A stretch of DNA of 50,995 nucleotides from Nocardioides sp. PD653-B2 (GTDB lineage Bacteria; Actinomycetota; Actinomycetes; Propionibacteriales; Nocardioidaceae), in NCBI RefSeq assembly GCF_002117935.1, contig NZ_BDJE01000030.1:1-50995 (forward strand), in the 5' to 3' direction. Within the stretch, counting starts at the first letter, position 1. Each line of letters starts with the position of its first letter. The notes below the pieces were generated by a model. The model made no database searches and was not told the origin of the DNA. It saw only the letters and a program-made list of their open reading frames with translations. Positions 10,353 through 24,336 of this stretch are shown piece by piece. Both the position numbers and the translations under genes were made by a program.

Positions 10353-11150
10353 TCACAGGACCGGCATGTCGTAGAAGCGGCAGATCCCGCCGAACTCGTC
10401 CACCTGGAGGCTCGCGCCACCCACCAGCGCACCGTCCACGTCGGGCTTCGCCATGATCCCGGCGACGTTCGCGGCCTTCACCGAACCCCCGTAGAGGATG
10501 CGTACGGCGGCCGCCGCGGCGTCGCCGTGCAGGGCCCGGACCCGCCCCCGGATCTCCGCACAGACCTCCTGCGCGTCCTCGGGCGTGGCGACCTCGCCGG
10601 TCCCGATCGCCCACACCGGCTCGTAGGCGATCACCAGGCCGGCGACCTGCTCGGCGGTGAAGCCCGCGAGCGAGCCGTCGGTCTGCTCGACGCAGTGCTC
10701 GACGTGGGTGCCGGCCTGCCGGATCTCGAGCCCCTCTCCGACGCACACGATCGGCACCATCCCGGCCGCGAGGGCCTGGTGCGCCTTCGCATTCACGATC
10801 TCGTCGGTCTCGGCGTGGTACTCGCGGCGCTCGCTGTGGCCGACGACGACGTACGAGCAGCCGAGCTTCGCGAGCATGCTCGCCGAGATCTCCCCGGTGT
10901 AGGCACCGGAGTCGTGCGTGGAGACGTCCTGGGCGCCGTACTTGATCAGCAGCCGGTCGCCGTCCACCAGCGTCTGCACGGACCGCAGGTCGGTGAAGGG
11001 CGGCAACACAGCAACCTCGACCCGGCCGTAGTCGTGCTTCTTGTCCGCGAGTGTCCAGGCGAGCTTCTGGACCAACACCACCGCTTCCTGGTGGTTGACG
11101 TTCATCTTCCAGTTCCCCGCCATCAGCGGGGTGCGGGCAGCGACAGCCAC
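10353..11150 (-). CDS. tpiA: Triosephosphate isomerase
   Basis: Interconverts dihydroxyacetone phosphate and glyceraldehyde 3-phosphate. The 265-residue TIM barrel shows AGNWKMN at the N terminus, the catalytic histidine in [10 protein letters not shown], the catalytic glutamate in [19 protein letters not shown], and the phosphate-binding [10 protein letters not shown]. The GTG start at 11150 shares one base with the TAG stop of pgk, so translation is likely coupled. Third gene of the gap-pgk-tpiA-secG-rbpA run. Confidence 0.96.
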   Translation of the reverse strand: MAVAARTPLMAGNWKMNVNHQEAVVLVQKLAWTLADKKHDYGRVEVAVLPPFTDLRSVQTLVDGDRLLIKYGAQDVSTHDSGAYTGEISASMLAKLGCSYVVVGHSERREYHAETDEIVNAKAHQALAAGMVPIVCVGEGLEIRQAGTHVEHCVEQTDGSLAGFTAEQVAGLVIAYEPVWAIGTGEVATPEDAQEVCAEIRGRVRALHGDAAAAAVRILYGGSVKAANVAGIMAKPDVDGALVGGASLQVDEFGGICRFYDMPVL

Positions 11151-12349
11151 TAGTCCTCCAAGACCTTGATGCCCGGGAGCTCCTTGCCCTCGAGGTACTC
11201 CAGGCTCGCGCCGCCGCCGGTCGAGATGTGACCGAAGGCGTTCTCGTCGAAGCCGAGGGTGCGTACGGCGGCCGCCGAGTCGCCGCCGCCGACCACCGAC
11301 AGGCCGTCGATCTTGGTCAGCGCCTCCGCGACGGCACGGGTGCCGTCCGCGAACGCATCGACCTCGAAGACGCCCATCGGGCCGTTCCAGAACACCGTCC
11401 GGGCGTCCGCGAGCGCCGCGGCGAACGCCGCGCCCGACTCGGGCCCGATGTCCAGGCCGAGCGCGTCGGCCGGGATCTGGCCGGCGGGTACGACGTGCGG
11501 GTGTGGCTCGCGGTCGGCGGAGGGGAACTCCGTGTCGACCACGATGTCGGTCGGCAGCAGGATCTCGACGCCCGACTCCTCCGCGCGCTGGAGGTAGGTC
11601 CGACAGACGTCGAGCTGGTCCTCCTCGAGCAGGCTCTTGCCGACCTCGTGGCCCTGGGCCTCGAGGAAGGTGAAGACCATGCCACCACCGATCAGCAGCT
11701 TGTCGGCCTTGCCCAGCAGGTTGTCGATGACGCCCAGCTTGTCGGAGACCTTCGAGCCGCCGAGCACGACGACGTACGGGCGCTCCGGGTCCTCGGTGAG
11801 CCGGCGCAGCACGCCGATCTCCGTCGCGACCAGGTGGCCCATCGCGTGGGGCAGCCGCTGCGCCACGTCGTACACGGAGGCCTGCTTGCGGTGCACCACG
11901 CCGAACCCGTCGGACACGAACGCGTCGGCCAGCTCCGCGAGCTGGTCGGCGAACGCCCCGCGCTCGGCGTCGTCCTTGCTGGTCTCGCCCGGGTTGAACC
12001 GGACGTTCTCCAGCAGCGCGACCTGACCGTCCTCGAGACCGGCGACCGTCTCCCGGGCGCTGTCACCGACGGTGTCGGTGGCGAACGCGACCTCCTGGCC
12101 GAGCAGCTCGCCGAGGCGGGCCGCGACCGGGCGCAGGGAGTAGCGGTCCTCTGGCGCACCCTTCGGGCGGCCCAGGTGGGCCGTCACGACGACCTTGGCG
12201 CCGGCGTCGGCCAGCTCCTTGATCGTCGGGACGCTCGCCCGGATCCGCCCGTCGTCGGTGATGGTCGTGCCGTCGAGCGGCACGTTGAGGTCGGAGCGGA
12301 CCAACACCCGTTTGCCGGCCACGTCGCCCAGCGTCGAGTAGGTCCCCAC
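11150..12349 (-). CDS. pgk: Phosphoglycerate kinase
   Basis: Makes ATP from 1,3-bisphosphoglycerate in glycolysis. The GTG at 12349, two bases after the gap stop, gives 399 residues, the usual length; the frame is open further upstream but only as a shadow of gap. Motifs are [13 protein letters not shown] at the N terminus, TAHLGRPKG, the hinge-side [27 protein letters not shown], and GGGDSAAAV plus [19 protein letters not shown] near the C terminus. It overlaps tpiA by one base. Confidence 0.96.
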   Translation of the reverse strand: MGTYSTLGDVAGKRVLVRSDLNVPLDGTTITDDGRIRASVPTIKELADAGAKVVVTAHLGRPKGAPEDRYSLRPVAARLGELLGQEVAFATDTVGDSARETVAGLEDGQVALLENVRFNPGETSKDDAERGAFADQLAELADAFVSDGFGVVHRKQASVYDVAQRLPHAMGHLVATEIGVLRRLTEDPERPYVVVLGGSKVSDKLGVIDNLLGKADKLLIGGGMVFTFLEAQGHEVGKSLLEEDQLDVCRTYLQRAEESGVEILLPTDIVVDTEFPSADREPHPHVVPAGQIPADALGLDIGPESGAAFAAALADARTVFWNGPMGVFEVDAFADGTRAVAEALTKIDGLSVVGGGDSAAAVRTLGFDENAFGHISTGGGASLEYLEGKELPGIKVLED

Positions 12350-12351
12350 GA

Positions 12352-13410
<1,059 letters not shown>

Positions 13411-13487
13411 TCACGACCCTATCGTTCTGGTCTGACGCTGACACGACTGTGTCCGGCGTACGTGCGGGTAACTCCGGTCGCGCCAGG

Positions 13488-13507
13488 CCCCGGTGATCTC
13501 ACCGGGG
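13488..13507 (-). terminator. Hairpin between whiA and gap
   Basis: CCCCGGTG (13488-13495) and CACCGGGG (13500-13507) form a perfect 8-bp stem with loop ATCT. It lies about 95 bases after the whiA stop and upstream of the gap start, so it probably ends the uvrC-rapZ-yvcK-whiA transcript. No U-run follows. The rest of the 254-bp gap holds only the presumed gap promoter. Confidence 0.5.
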
Positions 13508-13601
13508 TTCGACCCGCACGTCGCGACCTCGTGCCTCGGTCGCGGTGCTTGCTCTCCCTGCCTTCGCCCACGCTGCGTGCTCGTTCCCCTCACGCAGCTG
13601 C

Positions 13602-14588
13602 TCAGGCATCCTCGGCGAGCATCTCCGGCGTCAGCGAGGCCTCGGTGTCGGGGATGCCCAGCTCCTCGGCGCGCTTGTCGGCCATCGCCAGCAGCCTGCG
13701 GATCCGACCCGCGATCGCGTCCTTGGTCAGCACCGGGTCGTGCAGCTGGCCGAGCTCCTCGAGGGAGGCCTGCTTGTGCTCGAGCCGGAGCTCGCCGGCC
13801 ATCTTGAGGTGGTCGGGCACCTCGTCGCCGAGGATCTCCATCGCCCGGTCGACGCGTGCACCGGCGGCGACGGCCGCACGGGCGGAGCGGCGCAGGTTGG
13901 CGTCGTCGAAGTTGGCCAGGCGGTTCGCGGTGGCCCGGACCTCGCGGCGCATCCGGCGCTCCTCCCAGGCCATCAGCGACTCGTGGGCGCCGAGCCGGGT
14001 GAGCAGCTGGCCGATCGCGTCGCCGTCGCGGATGACGACCCGGTCGACGCCACGGACCTCGCGGGCCTTGGCGTGGATGCCGAGACGGCGGGCCACGCCG
14101 ACGAGTGCCAGGGCCGCTTCCGGGCCGGGGCAGGTGACCTCGAGGGCCGACGAACGGCCGGGCTCGGTGAGCGAGCCGTGGGCCAGGAACGCGCCGCGCC
14201 AGGCCGCGACGGCGTCGCAGCCACCGCCGGACACGACGGCCGGCGGGAGGCCCCGCACGGGCCGGCCGCGCTGGTCGAGCAGGCCGGTCTGACGGGCCAG
14301 GGCCTCGCCGTCCTTGACGACGCGCACGATGTAGCGGCTGCCCTTGCGGATGCCGTTGCCCTGCACCATCACGACGTCCGACTGGTGGCCGTAGACCTCG
14401 GCGATGTTGGTGCGGAGGCGGCGGGCCGCCGCACCCGTGTCGAACTCCGCCTCGACGACGATCCGCCCGCTCACGATGTGGAGCCCGCCGGCGAAGCGCA
14501 GCATCGACGCCACCTCGGCCTTGCGGCAACACGTCTTCGTGATCTGGGTGCTCGACAGCTCCGCTTTCACCTGTGCCGTCATCGCCAT
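13602..14588 (-). CDS. whiA: Sporulation/cell-division regulator WhiA
   Basis: DNA-binding regulator with a LAGLIDADG-endonuclease-like N-terminal region and a C-terminal helix-turn-helix. In Streptomyces it works with WhiB to control septation; it is kept in most Gram-positives. The ATG at 14588 ([13 protein letters not shown]) follows GAAAGGA by about eight bases, giving 328 residues. Visible conserved parts are [36 protein letters not shown] and the C-terminal [21 protein letters not shown] with [20 protein letters not shown]. Last gene of uvrC-rapZ-yvcK-whiA, 22 bp after yvcK. Confidence 0.95.
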   Translation of the reverse strand: MAMTAQVKAELSSTQITKTCCRKAEVASMLRFAGGLHIVSGRIVVEAEFDTGAAARRLRTNIAEVYGHQSDVVMVQGNGIRKGSRYIVRVVKDGEALARQTGLLDQRGRPVRGLPPAVVSGGGCDAVAAWRGAFLAHGSLTEPGRSSALEVTCPGPEAALALVGVARRLGIHAKAREVRGVDRVVIRDGDAIGQLLTRLGAHESLMAWEERRMRREVRATANRLANFDDANLRRSARAAVAAGARVDRAMEILGDEVPDHLKMAGELRLEHKQASLEELGQLHDPVLTKDAIAGRIRRLLAMADKRAEELGIPDTEASLTPEMLAEDA

Positions 14589-14610
14589 GGGGCCGATCCT
14601 TTCACGCGAG

Positions 14611-15609
14611 TCAATCACCGTCGGACATGATCCCGGCGTACGCCGCGGCGAGCTTCACGGGGTCGTGCCGGGGGCTCCCGTCGTCGGCTCCGACGTCGGT
14701 GACGACGAGCCTGGCGCCGGTCGCCCGGACGAGGTGCTCGAGGTCGGCCAGCCCCTCGCGGACGCTGCGGGAATCGGCGAGGACGGCGTGCACACGTAGC
14801 TCCGGGGCGTGCTCGGCCAGCACCGCGAGGTGGTCGGCCGCCTCGAAGCCGTGGGTCTCCCCCGCCTGCTCGTCGAGGTTGAGCACGACGACCACCCGGG
14901 CATCGCTCGTGACGATCGCCTCACGCAGCGCGGGCACCATCAGGTGCGGGATCACCGAGGTGAACCACGAACCGGGGCCGAGCACCACCCAGTCGGCGGC
15001 GTGCACCGCATCGATGGCCTCGGGGCACGGCTTCGGGTCCGGCGGGTCGAGCGCGATCGTCGAGATCACGCCGTCCGTGGTGGCCACCTCGACCTGACCG
15101 CGGACCGTGGTCAGGGTGTCGCGATCACCGGGATCGATGCCGCGCACCTCAGCGGTGATGTCGAGCGGCGTGAGCGCCATCGGCAGAACGCGGCCGGAGG
15201 TGCCGAGCAGCCGACCCACCCAGTCGAGGGCGGCCACGGGGTCGCCGAGCTGCTCCCAGAGCCCGACGATGAGGAGGTTGCCGATCACGTGGCCGTTCAT
15301 CTCGCCCTGGCCCGCGAACCGGTGCTGGAGCACGCGCGCCCAGGTGTCACCCCACTGGTTGTCGCCGCACAGCGCGGCCAGCGCCATCCGCAGGTCACCG
15401 GGTGGGAGGACACCGAACTCCGAGCGGAGGCGACCCGACGAGCCCCCGTTGTCGGCGACGGTGACCACGGCGGTGAGGTCGTCGATCACCAGGTCGTCGA
15501 CGAGCAGGCGCAGCGCCTGGAGCGAGGCCGCGAGCCCGTGACCACCGCCGAACGCGACGACCGACTGGGCCCGTTCCTGGGCCCGCTCGTGGGCACGGTC
15601 CTGGGTCAT
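14611..15609 (-). CDS. yvcK: YvcK/CofD-like gluconeogenesis factor
   Basis: Member of the YvcK (CofD-related) family. In Bacillus and mycobacteria the family (CuvA in mycobacteria) affects cell-wall synthesis and growth on gluconeogenic carbon and binds UDP-sugars (established). The 332-residue product has [45 protein letters not shown], and [19 protein letters not shown], all family hallmarks. An unusual charged lead ([14 protein letters not shown]) precedes the conserved core and may be partly untranslated if a later start is used. The rapZ stop lies only 7 bp upstream. Confidence 0.93.
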   Translation of the reverse strand: MTQDRAHERAQERAQSVVAFGGGHGLAASLQALRLLVDDLVIDDLTAVVTVADNGGSSGRLRSEFGVLPPGDLRMALAALCGDNQWGDTWARVLQHRFAGQGEMNGHVIGNLLIVGLWEQLGDPVAALDWVGRLLGTSGRVLPMALTPLDITAEVRGIDPGDRDTLTTVRGQVEVATTDGVISTIALDPPDPKPCPEAIDAVHAADWVVLGPGSWFTSVIPHLMVPALREAIVTSDARVVVVLNLDEQAGETHGFEAADHLAVLAEHAPELRVHAVLADSRSVREGLADLEHLVRATGARLVVTDVGADDGSPRHDPVKLAAAYAGIMSDGD

Positions 15610-15616
15610 GCGGGCA

Positions 15617-16486
15617 TCACTCGCGCCCGAGGTCGCGGTGGGTGGCGCTGGTGACGTAGCCGGCGGTCGAGAGCCGGCGCGCGATCTCCTCCGACATCGC
15701 CACGCTGCGGTGCTTGCCGCCGGTGCAGCCGATCGCGACCGTCATGAACCGCTTGCCCTCACGGAGGTAGCCGGCCGCGACGCCCGCGAGCACGGGCACG
15801 TAGCCGTCGAGGAACTCCGCGGCACCCGGCTGGCTCATGACGTAGTCCGCGACGTCGGGGTCGCGACCCGTGTGGGCCCGGAGCGCGGGGATCCAGAACG
15901 GGTTGGGCAGGAAGCGCATGTCGGCGACGAAGTCGGCATCGACCGGGATGCCGTACTTGAAGCCGAAGCTCGTCACGGTGACCCGGAGCCGCGTGGAGTC
16001 GGGCGTGCCGAACGCCTCGGCGATCCGGTCGGTGAGCTCGTGCACGTTGAGGGACGTCGTGTCGATGACGAGGTCGGCGTCGCTGCGCAGGTCGGCGAGG
16101 ACCTCGCGTTCACGGATCAGGCCGTCGAGGAGCCGGCCGCTGCCCTGCAGCGGGTGTGGGCGCCGGGCCGCCTCCTGGCGGCGCACGAGCACGTCGTCGG
16201 TGGCGTCGAGGAAGACGAGAGTGGCATGTCGACCGGTCGCTCCCAGGGCGAGGTTCTCCTGCAGGGACTGGAAGAACGACCCGGACCGGACGTCGACCAC
16301 GACCGCGATCGGCTGCTCGATGCCCCGGCTCTCGTCGACCAGCCGGACCACCTCGCGGAGCACGCTCGGCGGCATGTTGTCGACGACGTAGTAGCCGAGG
16401 TCCTCGAGCTCCTTCGCCGCCGTGCTCCGGCCGGCACCGGTCATGCCGGTGACGACCACCAGCTCGCCGTGCTGCTCCGCGCCCAT
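15617..16486 (-). CDS. rapZ: RapZ-family nucleotide-binding protein
   Basis: P-loop protein of the RapZ/YvcJ family. In E. coli RapZ is an RNase E adaptor controlling amino-sugar synthesis; in Gram-positives the role is less clear (known). The 289-residue product shows the Walker A VVTGMTGAGRSTAA near residue 13, DLGYYVVDNMPPS, and the C-terminal FGFKYGIPVDADFVADMRFLPNP and IGCTGGKHRSVAMSE. The ATG at 16486 lies one base after the uvrC stop. The cluster with yvcK and whiA is conserved across Gram-positives. Confidence 0.94.
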   Translation of the reverse strand: MGAEQHGELVVVTGMTGAGRSTAAKELEDLGYYVVDNMPPSVLREVVRLVDESRGIEQPIAVVVDVRSGSFFQSLQENLALGATGRHATLVFLDATDDVLVRRQEAARRPHPLQGSGRLLDGLIREREVLADLRSDADLVIDTTSLNVHELTDRIAEAFGTPDSTRLRVTVTSFGFKYGIPVDADFVADMRFLPNPFWIPALRAHTGRDPDVADYVMSQPGAAEFLDGYVPVLAGVAAGYLREGKRFMTVAIGCTGGKHRSVAMSEEIARRLSTAGYVTSATHRDLGRE

Positions 16487-16487
16487 G

Positions 16488-18491
16488 TCAGGACTCCTCG
16501 ATCTCGCCCGTGGCGGTGTTGACGCTCACAGTCTTGCTGGTCGCGGACCGCTGGGCGACGGCTTCCTTGATCGCCGCCGCTGTCTGCGGCCCGATCCCGG
16601 GGACCTGGGCGATCTCGTCGACCTCCGCGAGCCGCAGCTTCTTCAGCGAGCCGAAGTACTTGAGCAGGGTCTTGCGGCGCACCTCACCCAGACCGGGCAC
16701 GTCGTCGAGGAGGCTCTCCACCATCGACTTGGAGCGCCGCGAGCGGTGGTGGGTGATCGCGAAGCGGTGGGCCTCGTCGCGGATCCGCTGGAGCAGGTAG
16801 AGGCCCTCGCTCGACCGCGGCAGGATGACCGGGTCCTCCTGGTCGGGCAGCCAGACCTCCTCCAGCCGCTTCGCCAGCCCGCAGACCGGGATGTCGACGA
16901 TGCCCAGCTCGGTCAGCGCACGCTGCGCGGCCGCGACCTGGGGTGGCCCGCCGTCGACCACGACCAGGCCCGGCGCGTAGGCGAACTTGCGCGCTCGCCC
17001 GGTCTCGGGGTCGACCAGCATCGGCCCGTTCTCCGTGGTCACCTCGCTGCTGGAAGCCTGCTCGTCGAGGAGCCGGCGGAAGCGTCGGGTGATCACCTCG
17101 TGCATCGACGCCACGTCGTTCTGGCCGTCGACGCCGCGGATCACGAACCGGCGGTACTCGCTCTTGCGGGCCAGGCCGTCCTCGAAGACCACCATCGACG
17201 CGACGACCTCGGTGCCCTGGAGGTTGGAGACGTCGTAGCACTCGATCCGCAGCGGCACCTCGTCGAGGTCGAGCGCGTCCTGGATCTCCTCGAGCGCCCG
17301 GTTGCGCGTGGTCAGGTCGCTCGCCCGCTTCGTCTTGTGCAGCGCCAGTGACTGGGCGGCGTTCTGGGCGACGGTCTCCTGGAGCGCCAGCTTGGGCCCG
17401 CGCTGCGGCACCCGGATGGACACCTTGGTGCCGCGCAGGCCGCCGAGGAGCTGTTCGTAGGTCGCCACGTCGGGCGGCACGGCGGGGACCAGGATCTCGC
17501 GCGGGATCGCGTCGGCGGCGTCGGCGTCCGTGCCGGCGTAGAGCTGGAGGAGGAAGTCGTCGACCAGCTCGGCGGTGCCGCCCTCGTCGACGCGGTCGGC
17601 CACCCAGCCACGCTGACCGCGGATCCGCCCGCCGCGGACGTAGAAGATCTGCACCGCGACCTCGAGCGGGTCCTCGGCGAAGGCGATCACGTCGACGTCG
17701 GCGCCGTCGCCCAGCACCACGGCCTGCTTCTCGAGCGCCTTGTGCAGGGCGCCGAGGTCGTCACGCAGCCGCGCTGCCTTCTCGAAGTCGAGCGCGTCGG
17801 ACGCGGCGTACATCTCCTTCTCGATGCGCCGGACGAACGCGTTGGTGTGGCCGGCCATGAAGTCGCAGAAGTCGTCGACGATCTGGCGGTGCTCCTCGGC
17901 GCTGACGTTGCCCACGCACGGCGCCGAGCACTTGTCGATGTAACCGAGCAGGCACGGCCGGCCGATCTGCGCGGACCGCTTGAAGACACCGTTGCTGCAG
18001 GACCGCATCGGGAACACGCGGAGCAGGATGTCGACCGTCTCGCGGATCGCCCAGGCGTGCCCGTAGGGCCCGAAGTAGCGGGTGCCCTTGCGCTTGGCGC
18101 CGCGCCCGACCATCACCCGCGGGAACTCCTCGCCGACGGTGACCGCCAGCCAGGGGTACGACTTGTCGTCGCGGTACTTGACGTTGAACCGCGGGTCGAA
18201 CTCCTTGATCCAGGAGTACTCCAGCTGGAGCGCCTCGACCTCGGTCTTCACCACCGTCCACTCGACGCTCGCCGCCGCGGTCACCATCGTCGCCGTGCGG
18301 GGGTGGAGGTTGCCGATGTCCTGGAAGTACGACGACAACCGGGGCCGCAGGCTCTTCGCCTTGCCGACGTAGATGACCCGGCCCTTCGGGTCGCGGAACC
18401 GGTAGACCCCCGGCTGGGTGGGGATCGTGCCGGGCTCGGGACGGTACGAGAGCGGGCCTCGGGAGGTGCGGGACGGACGAGCGGGAGGCAC
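16488..18491 (-). CDS. uvrC: UvrABC excinuclease subunit C
   Basis: Dual-incision endonuclease of nucleotide excision repair. The 667-residue product has an N-terminal GIY-YIG nuclease ([21 protein letters not shown]), a UVR helix hairpin that binds UvrB ([17 protein letters not shown]), an RNase H-like nuclease domain, and a C-terminal double helix-hairpin-helix ([19 protein letters not shown] and [16 protein letters not shown]). The GTG at 18491 sits 6 bases after a TAGGGT hexamer, suggesting a leaderless message. First gene of uvrC-rapZ-yvcK-whiA. The partner uvrA is 2 kb away; uvrB is not in the window. Confidence 0.95.
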   Translation of the reverse strand: MPPARPSRTSRGPLSYRPEPGTIPTQPGVYRFRDPKGRVIYVGKAKSLRPRLSSYFQDIGNLHPRTATMVTAAASVEWTVVKTEVEALQLEYSWIKEFDPRFNVKYRDDKSYPWLAVTVGEEFPRVMVGRGAKRKGTRYFGPYGHAWAIRETVDILLRVFPMRSCSNGVFKRSAQIGRPCLLGYIDKCSAPCVGNVSAEEHRQIVDDFCDFMAGHTNAFVRRIEKEMYAASDALDFEKAARLRDDLGALHKALEKQAVVLGDGADVDVIAFAEDPLEVAVQIFYVRGGRIRGQRGWVADRVDEGGTAELVDDFLLQLYAGTDADAADAIPREILVPAVPPDVATYEQLLGGLRGTKVSIRVPQRGPKLALQETVAQNAAQSLALHKTKRASDLTTRNRALEEIQDALDLDEVPLRIECYDVSNLQGTEVVASMVVFEDGLARKSEYRRFVIRGVDGQNDVASMHEVITRRFRRLLDEQASSSEVTTENGPMLVDPETGRARKFAYAPGLVVVDGGPPQVAAAQRALTELGIVDIPVCGLAKRLEEVWLPDQEDPVILPRSSEGLYLLQRIRDEAHRFAITHHRSRRSKSMVESLLDDVPGLGEVRRKTLLKYFGSLKKLRLAEVDEIAQVPGIGPQTAAAIKEAVAQRSATSKTVSVNTATGEIEES

Positions 18492-18497
18492 GCCACA

Positions 18498-18503
18498 ACC
18501 CTA
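18498..18503 (-). promoter_or_regulatory. Candidate -10 of uvrC (leaderless)
   Basis: TAGGGT on the minus strand ends 6 bases before the uvrC GTG. That spacing would put the transcription start at or next to the start codon, the leaderless arrangement common in actinobacteria. No ribosome-binding site is seen before this GTG. Confidence 0.45.
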
Positions 18504-18570
18504 CGGGCCGCCGGGGACACGGGCCGGCGCGGACCGTGACCTTGTTTGTCTGGTGGATTACTCTACTTTC

Positions 18571-19866
18571 ATGGTGGTCTGTCGCGATCTCTACGGCTAC
18601 GCGCTCTCGTGCAACGCGGAGGCCGCCGCCGCGTTCAACCGCGGCGCGGGCGACCTGCTCCGGCTCCGGGCCGGCTCCGAGCGCGCCGTCGCCGCGTCCA
18701 TCACCCTCGACCCGACCTTCGCGCTCGGCCACGCCACCCTCGCTCTCCTGGGCCACGAGCTGTGCGCCCCCGTCGACGTCCGGGCCCGGATGCGCGACGC
18801 CGTGCTGCACTCCTCGCGCGCGACGGCCCGCGAGCGCAGCCACATCCAGGCCGTGGCCGCCCACCTGCGCGGTGACTCCCGGCCGCTGGTGCGCCACCTC
18901 GCCGCCTACCCGCGCGACGCCGTGCTGCTCTCGACGGCGGTCCCGACCATCGCCTTCGCCGGCGTGACCGAGGTCCCCGAGGAGGCGTGGCGCATCGTCG
19001 AGAGCGCCGCCCCGGCGTACGGGGACGACTGGTGGTTCACCGGACTGCTGGCGTTCGTCCGCCAGGAGCAGCGCCGTTTCGACGAGGCGATGGAGCTCTC
19101 CTGCCGGTCGCTGGCCGAGGAGCCCGGCGCCGGGCACTCGGCGCACGCACGGGCGCACGCGCACTACGAGACCGGCGACCACCATGCCGGCCTGGCCTGG
19201 ATGGACGGCTGGGTGGAGGGCGACGGCGCGTCGATCGAGAGCCTCAGCCACTTCTCCTGGCACGCCGCGCTGCACGAGCTGTCGCTCGGCGACCTGGACG
19301 CGGTCCGGCGCCGCTACGAGGCTCAGCTGAGGCCCGAGCACGGCCTCGGCTGTCGCGCCCTCGTCGACAGCGGCTCGCTCCTGGTCCGCTGGGCCCTGAC
19401 GCCCGGCGCGACCGACGTGCCGGACATCGCCGAGGTCGCCGCCGTCGCCGGCCGCGGGACCCTCGAGCGGCCGGCGACGCCGTTCCTCGGCATGCACGCC
19501 GCCGTCGCCCTGCTGGCCCTCGGCGACGCGAGCGGGCTCGACCGTCTGGGCTCCTGGGCCGCGGCCCACCGCAACCCGGCCCAGCGCGAGGTCGTCGCAC
19601 CGCTGGCGCAGGCGCTCGGGCAGCTGGCGGCCGGGCGCTGCTCGACGGCGGCCGACGCGCTGAAGGTGCTCCGGGACGCGACCTGGCGGCTGGGGGGCTC
19701 CGATGCTCAGCGCGAGATCGTCGAGGAGGCCCGGATCGCGGCGCTGCTGCGCGCCGGTCGGCTCGACGAGGCGCGGTCGCTGCTCGACGAGCGGCTCGAC
19801 CGCCGGCACTCGCCGCGCGACGTGCGGTGGCGTGACGAGTGCCTGTCCCCCGCCCGCGGGAGCTGA
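18571..19866 (+). CDS. TPR protein of the TTC38 family
   Basis: Cytoplasmic helical-repeat protein resembling eukaryotic TTC38 along its whole length. Matching segments, by memory of the human protein, are DPTFALGHATLALLG near residue 48, ARERSHIQAVAAHLRGD, HSAHARAHAHYETGDHHAGL, FSWHAALHELSLGDLDAV, LVDSGSLLVRWAL, and TWRLGGSDAQREIVEEARI near the C terminus. No enzyme motif or signal peptide is seen and the function is unknown. The ATG at 18571 has no ribosome site, but TACTCT (18559-18564) ends 6 bases before it, so it may be leaderless. Divergent from uvrC; 431 residues. Confidence 0.8.
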   Translation: MVVCRDLYGYALSCNAEAAAAFNRGAGDLLRLRAGSERAVAASITLDPTFALGHATLALLGHELCAPVDVRARMRDAVLHSSRATARERSHIQAVAAHLRGDSRPLVRHLAAYPRDAVLLSTAVPTIAFAGVTEVPEEAWRIVESAAPAYGDDWWFTGLLAFVRQEQRRFDEAMELSCRSLAEEPGAGHSAHARAHAHYETGDHHAGLAWMDGWVEGDGASIESLSHFSWHAALHELSLGDLDAVRRRYEAQLRPEHGLGCRALVDSGSLLVRWALTPGATDVPDIAEVAAVAGRGTLERPATPFLGMHAAVALLALGDASGLDRLGSWAAAHRNPAQREVVAPLAQALGQLAAGRCSTAADALKVLRDATWRLGGSDAQREIVEEARIAALLRAGRLDEARSLLDERLDRRHSPRDVRWRDECLSPARGS

Positions 19867-19875
19867 GTCACGGGC

Positions 19876-20298
19876 TCAGGCGGTGGTGATCTCGCCGTCC
19901 TTGACCGTCACGGCGACCTCGGCGAGCGCGGTCGGCGCCGGCCCGCCCTGGACGGACCCGTCCTCGATGGAGAACGCGCTGCCGTGGCAGGTGCAGTTGA
20001 TGGTGCCGCCGTCGACGTTCGCGACCAGGCAGCCCTGATGGGTGCAGACCGCCGAGAAGGCCTTGAACTCGCCGTTGGTCGGCTGGGTCACGACGAGCTT
20101 CTGATCGGCGTAGACGGTGCCGCCGCCGACGGGTACGTCGGACGCGGGCCCGAGGGTCTCGCCCGCGCTGGGCGTCGACCCACCGTCGATGGCGGTCGAA
20201 CCGTCGCCCCCGCCGCAGGCAGCGAGCAGCGGAAGCCCCACCCCCACGACGGCAGCTCCGGTCAGGGCGTGTCGTCGGGTCAGTCCATCGGTGGTCAC
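19876..20298 (-). CDS. Tat-exported Rieske [2Fe-2S] lipoprotein
   Basis: Small electron-transfer protein predicted to be exported folded and lipid-anchored. The N terminus carries a twin-arginine signal (TRRHALTGAAVVGVGLPLL) that ends in a lipobox LAAC followed by a Gly/Ser/Asp linker. The Rieske cluster ligands are CTHQGC and CTCHGSAF in the C-terminal half. The GTG at 20298 is preferred to the ATG at 20307 because GAGAGG abuts that ATG with no spacer but sits 9 bases from the GTG; this gives 140 residues. The redox partner cannot be told from the neighbours. Confidence 0.85.
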   Translation of the reverse strand: MTTDGLTRRHALTGAAVVGVGLPLLAACGGGDGSTAIDGGSTPSAGETLGPASDVPVGGGTVYADQKLVVTQPTNGEFKAFSAVCTHQGCLVANVDGGTINCTCHGSAFSIEDGSVQGGPAPTALAEVAVTVKDGEITTA

Positions 20299-20377
20299 GG
20301 TCGTCATCCTCTCGACGTGCAGTCGTTGAACTTTCACCCTAGACAGGGAAGCTGTCAGATCCGGTGCCGGAGCATGA

Positions 20378-20394
20378 GAGTTCCATGAGAACTC
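20378..20394 (-). terminator. Hairpin after uvrA
   Basis: GAGTTC (20378-20383) and GAACTC (20389-20394) pair perfectly around a 5-base loop, seven bases after the uvrA stop. It is short and lacks a U-tract, so it is only a candidate terminator for uvrA, read on the minus strand toward the Rieske gene. Confidence 0.35.
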
Positions 20395-20401
20395 CGGTGG
20401 G

Positions 20402-23482
<3,081 letters not shown>

Positions 23483-23498
23483 TGCTAACCCCTCGTCT

Positions 23499-23521
23499 TC
23501 GAACATGTGTTCGCTACTCTA
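23499..23521 (-). promoter_or_regulatory. uvrA promoter with LexA (SOS) box
   Basis: TCGAAC-ATGT-GTTCGC at 23499-23514 matches the actinobacterial SOS-box consensus TCGAAC-N4-GTTCGA at all but the last base. On the minus strand a -10-like TAGAGT (23521-23516) directly abuts the box, so bound LexA would block the transcription start of uvrA. The box lies 17 bp before the uvrA GTG. It could also affect the divergent gene at 23627. Confidence 0.88.
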
Positions 23522-23626
23522 ACCGACCCGAAACAGGCACAACGAGCACACGTGCGCCGGTGTTCCCACGATCTCACGGGCCACCGACAGTCCTCCGGTC
23601 GCGGCCGATCCGGCAGGATGGGGCCC

Positions 23627-24334
23627 ATGTCCGAGCAGAAGAGCCAGGCCATCGCCGAGGAGCTCCTCGCGGAGGCGACCCGCCGGCTGGTCCGGACCGC
23701 CGACGGCCTCGCCGACGACGAGTACGGCGCACCGAGCGGCCTCCCCGACTGGACCCGCGGCCACGTGCTCGCGCACCTCACGCTCAACGCCGAGGGGCTC
23801 GCCGGCGCGCTCGGCGGGATCGTCGAGGGCGAGCGGGTGCCGATGTATGCGTCCCAGGAGGCTCGGGACGGCGACATCGCCGCGCTGGCCGCGCAGGGGC
23901 CCTCGGCGATCCGCACCCGACTGCTGGGCGCGTGCACCGACCTCGCGGCCGCGTTCGCCGCCGTGCCCGAGGACCAGTGGGACACCACCGTCGACCGGGT
24001 CCCCGGCGGCCGCACCTTCACCGTCGGCGACGTGCCCGCCATGCGGTTGCGCGAGGTGGAGATCCACCACGCCGACCTGGCCGCCGGCTACGACTGCCGC
24101 AGCTGGTCGCCGGAGTTCGTGGTGTTGCTGCTCGACGCGATGGCCCACCGGGACCCCTCGTCCGAGCCGTTCACGGTCCGGGCCACCGACCTCCGGCGCA
24201 CCTGGCCGTTCGGCGCGGGCGGCCCGACCGTCTCGGGCACCGGCGCCGAGCTCGGTTGGTGGCTCACCGGGCGCGGGACCGGCGAAGGACTGACCAGCGA
24301 CAGCGGCGCCCTGCCGCAGATCGGAACGTGGTGA
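23627..24334 (+). CDS. Maleylpyruvate isomerase-like (mycothiol-dependent, DinB-fold) protein
   Basis: Belongs by appearance to the actinobacterial MDMPI/DinB-like family, metal- and thiol-dependent proteins of which few have known substrates. The N-terminal half has DWTRGHVLAHLTLNAEGLAGAL, where the histidines would be metal ligands, and the middle has MRLREVEIHHADLAAGYD, giving the third histidine cluster. The C-terminal domain ends ELGWWLTGRGTGEGL, typical of the family. The ATG at 23627 is downstream of AGGATGGGG; 235 residues. Its stop lies just before the hydrolase gene, so the two may be co-transcribed. The specific reaction is unknown. Confidence 0.82.
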   Translation: MSEQKSQAIAEELLAEATRRLVRTADGLADDEYGAPSGLPDWTRGHVLAHLTLNAEGLAGALGGIVEGERVPMYASQEARDGDIAALAAQGPSAIRTRLLGACTDLAAAFAAVPEDQWDTTVDRVPGGRTFTVGDVPAMRLREVEIHHADLAAGYDCRSWSPEFVVLLLDAMAHRDPSSEPFTVRATDLRRTWPFGAGGPTVSGTGAELGWWLTGRGTGEGLTSDSGALPQIGTW

Positions 24335-24336
24335 CG

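Noticed and set aside
13496..13520. tRNA-like GGTTCGA segment after whiA
   Set aside because: Only a T-loop-like string is present; no acceptor stem, anticodon arm or CCA end can be folded around it.
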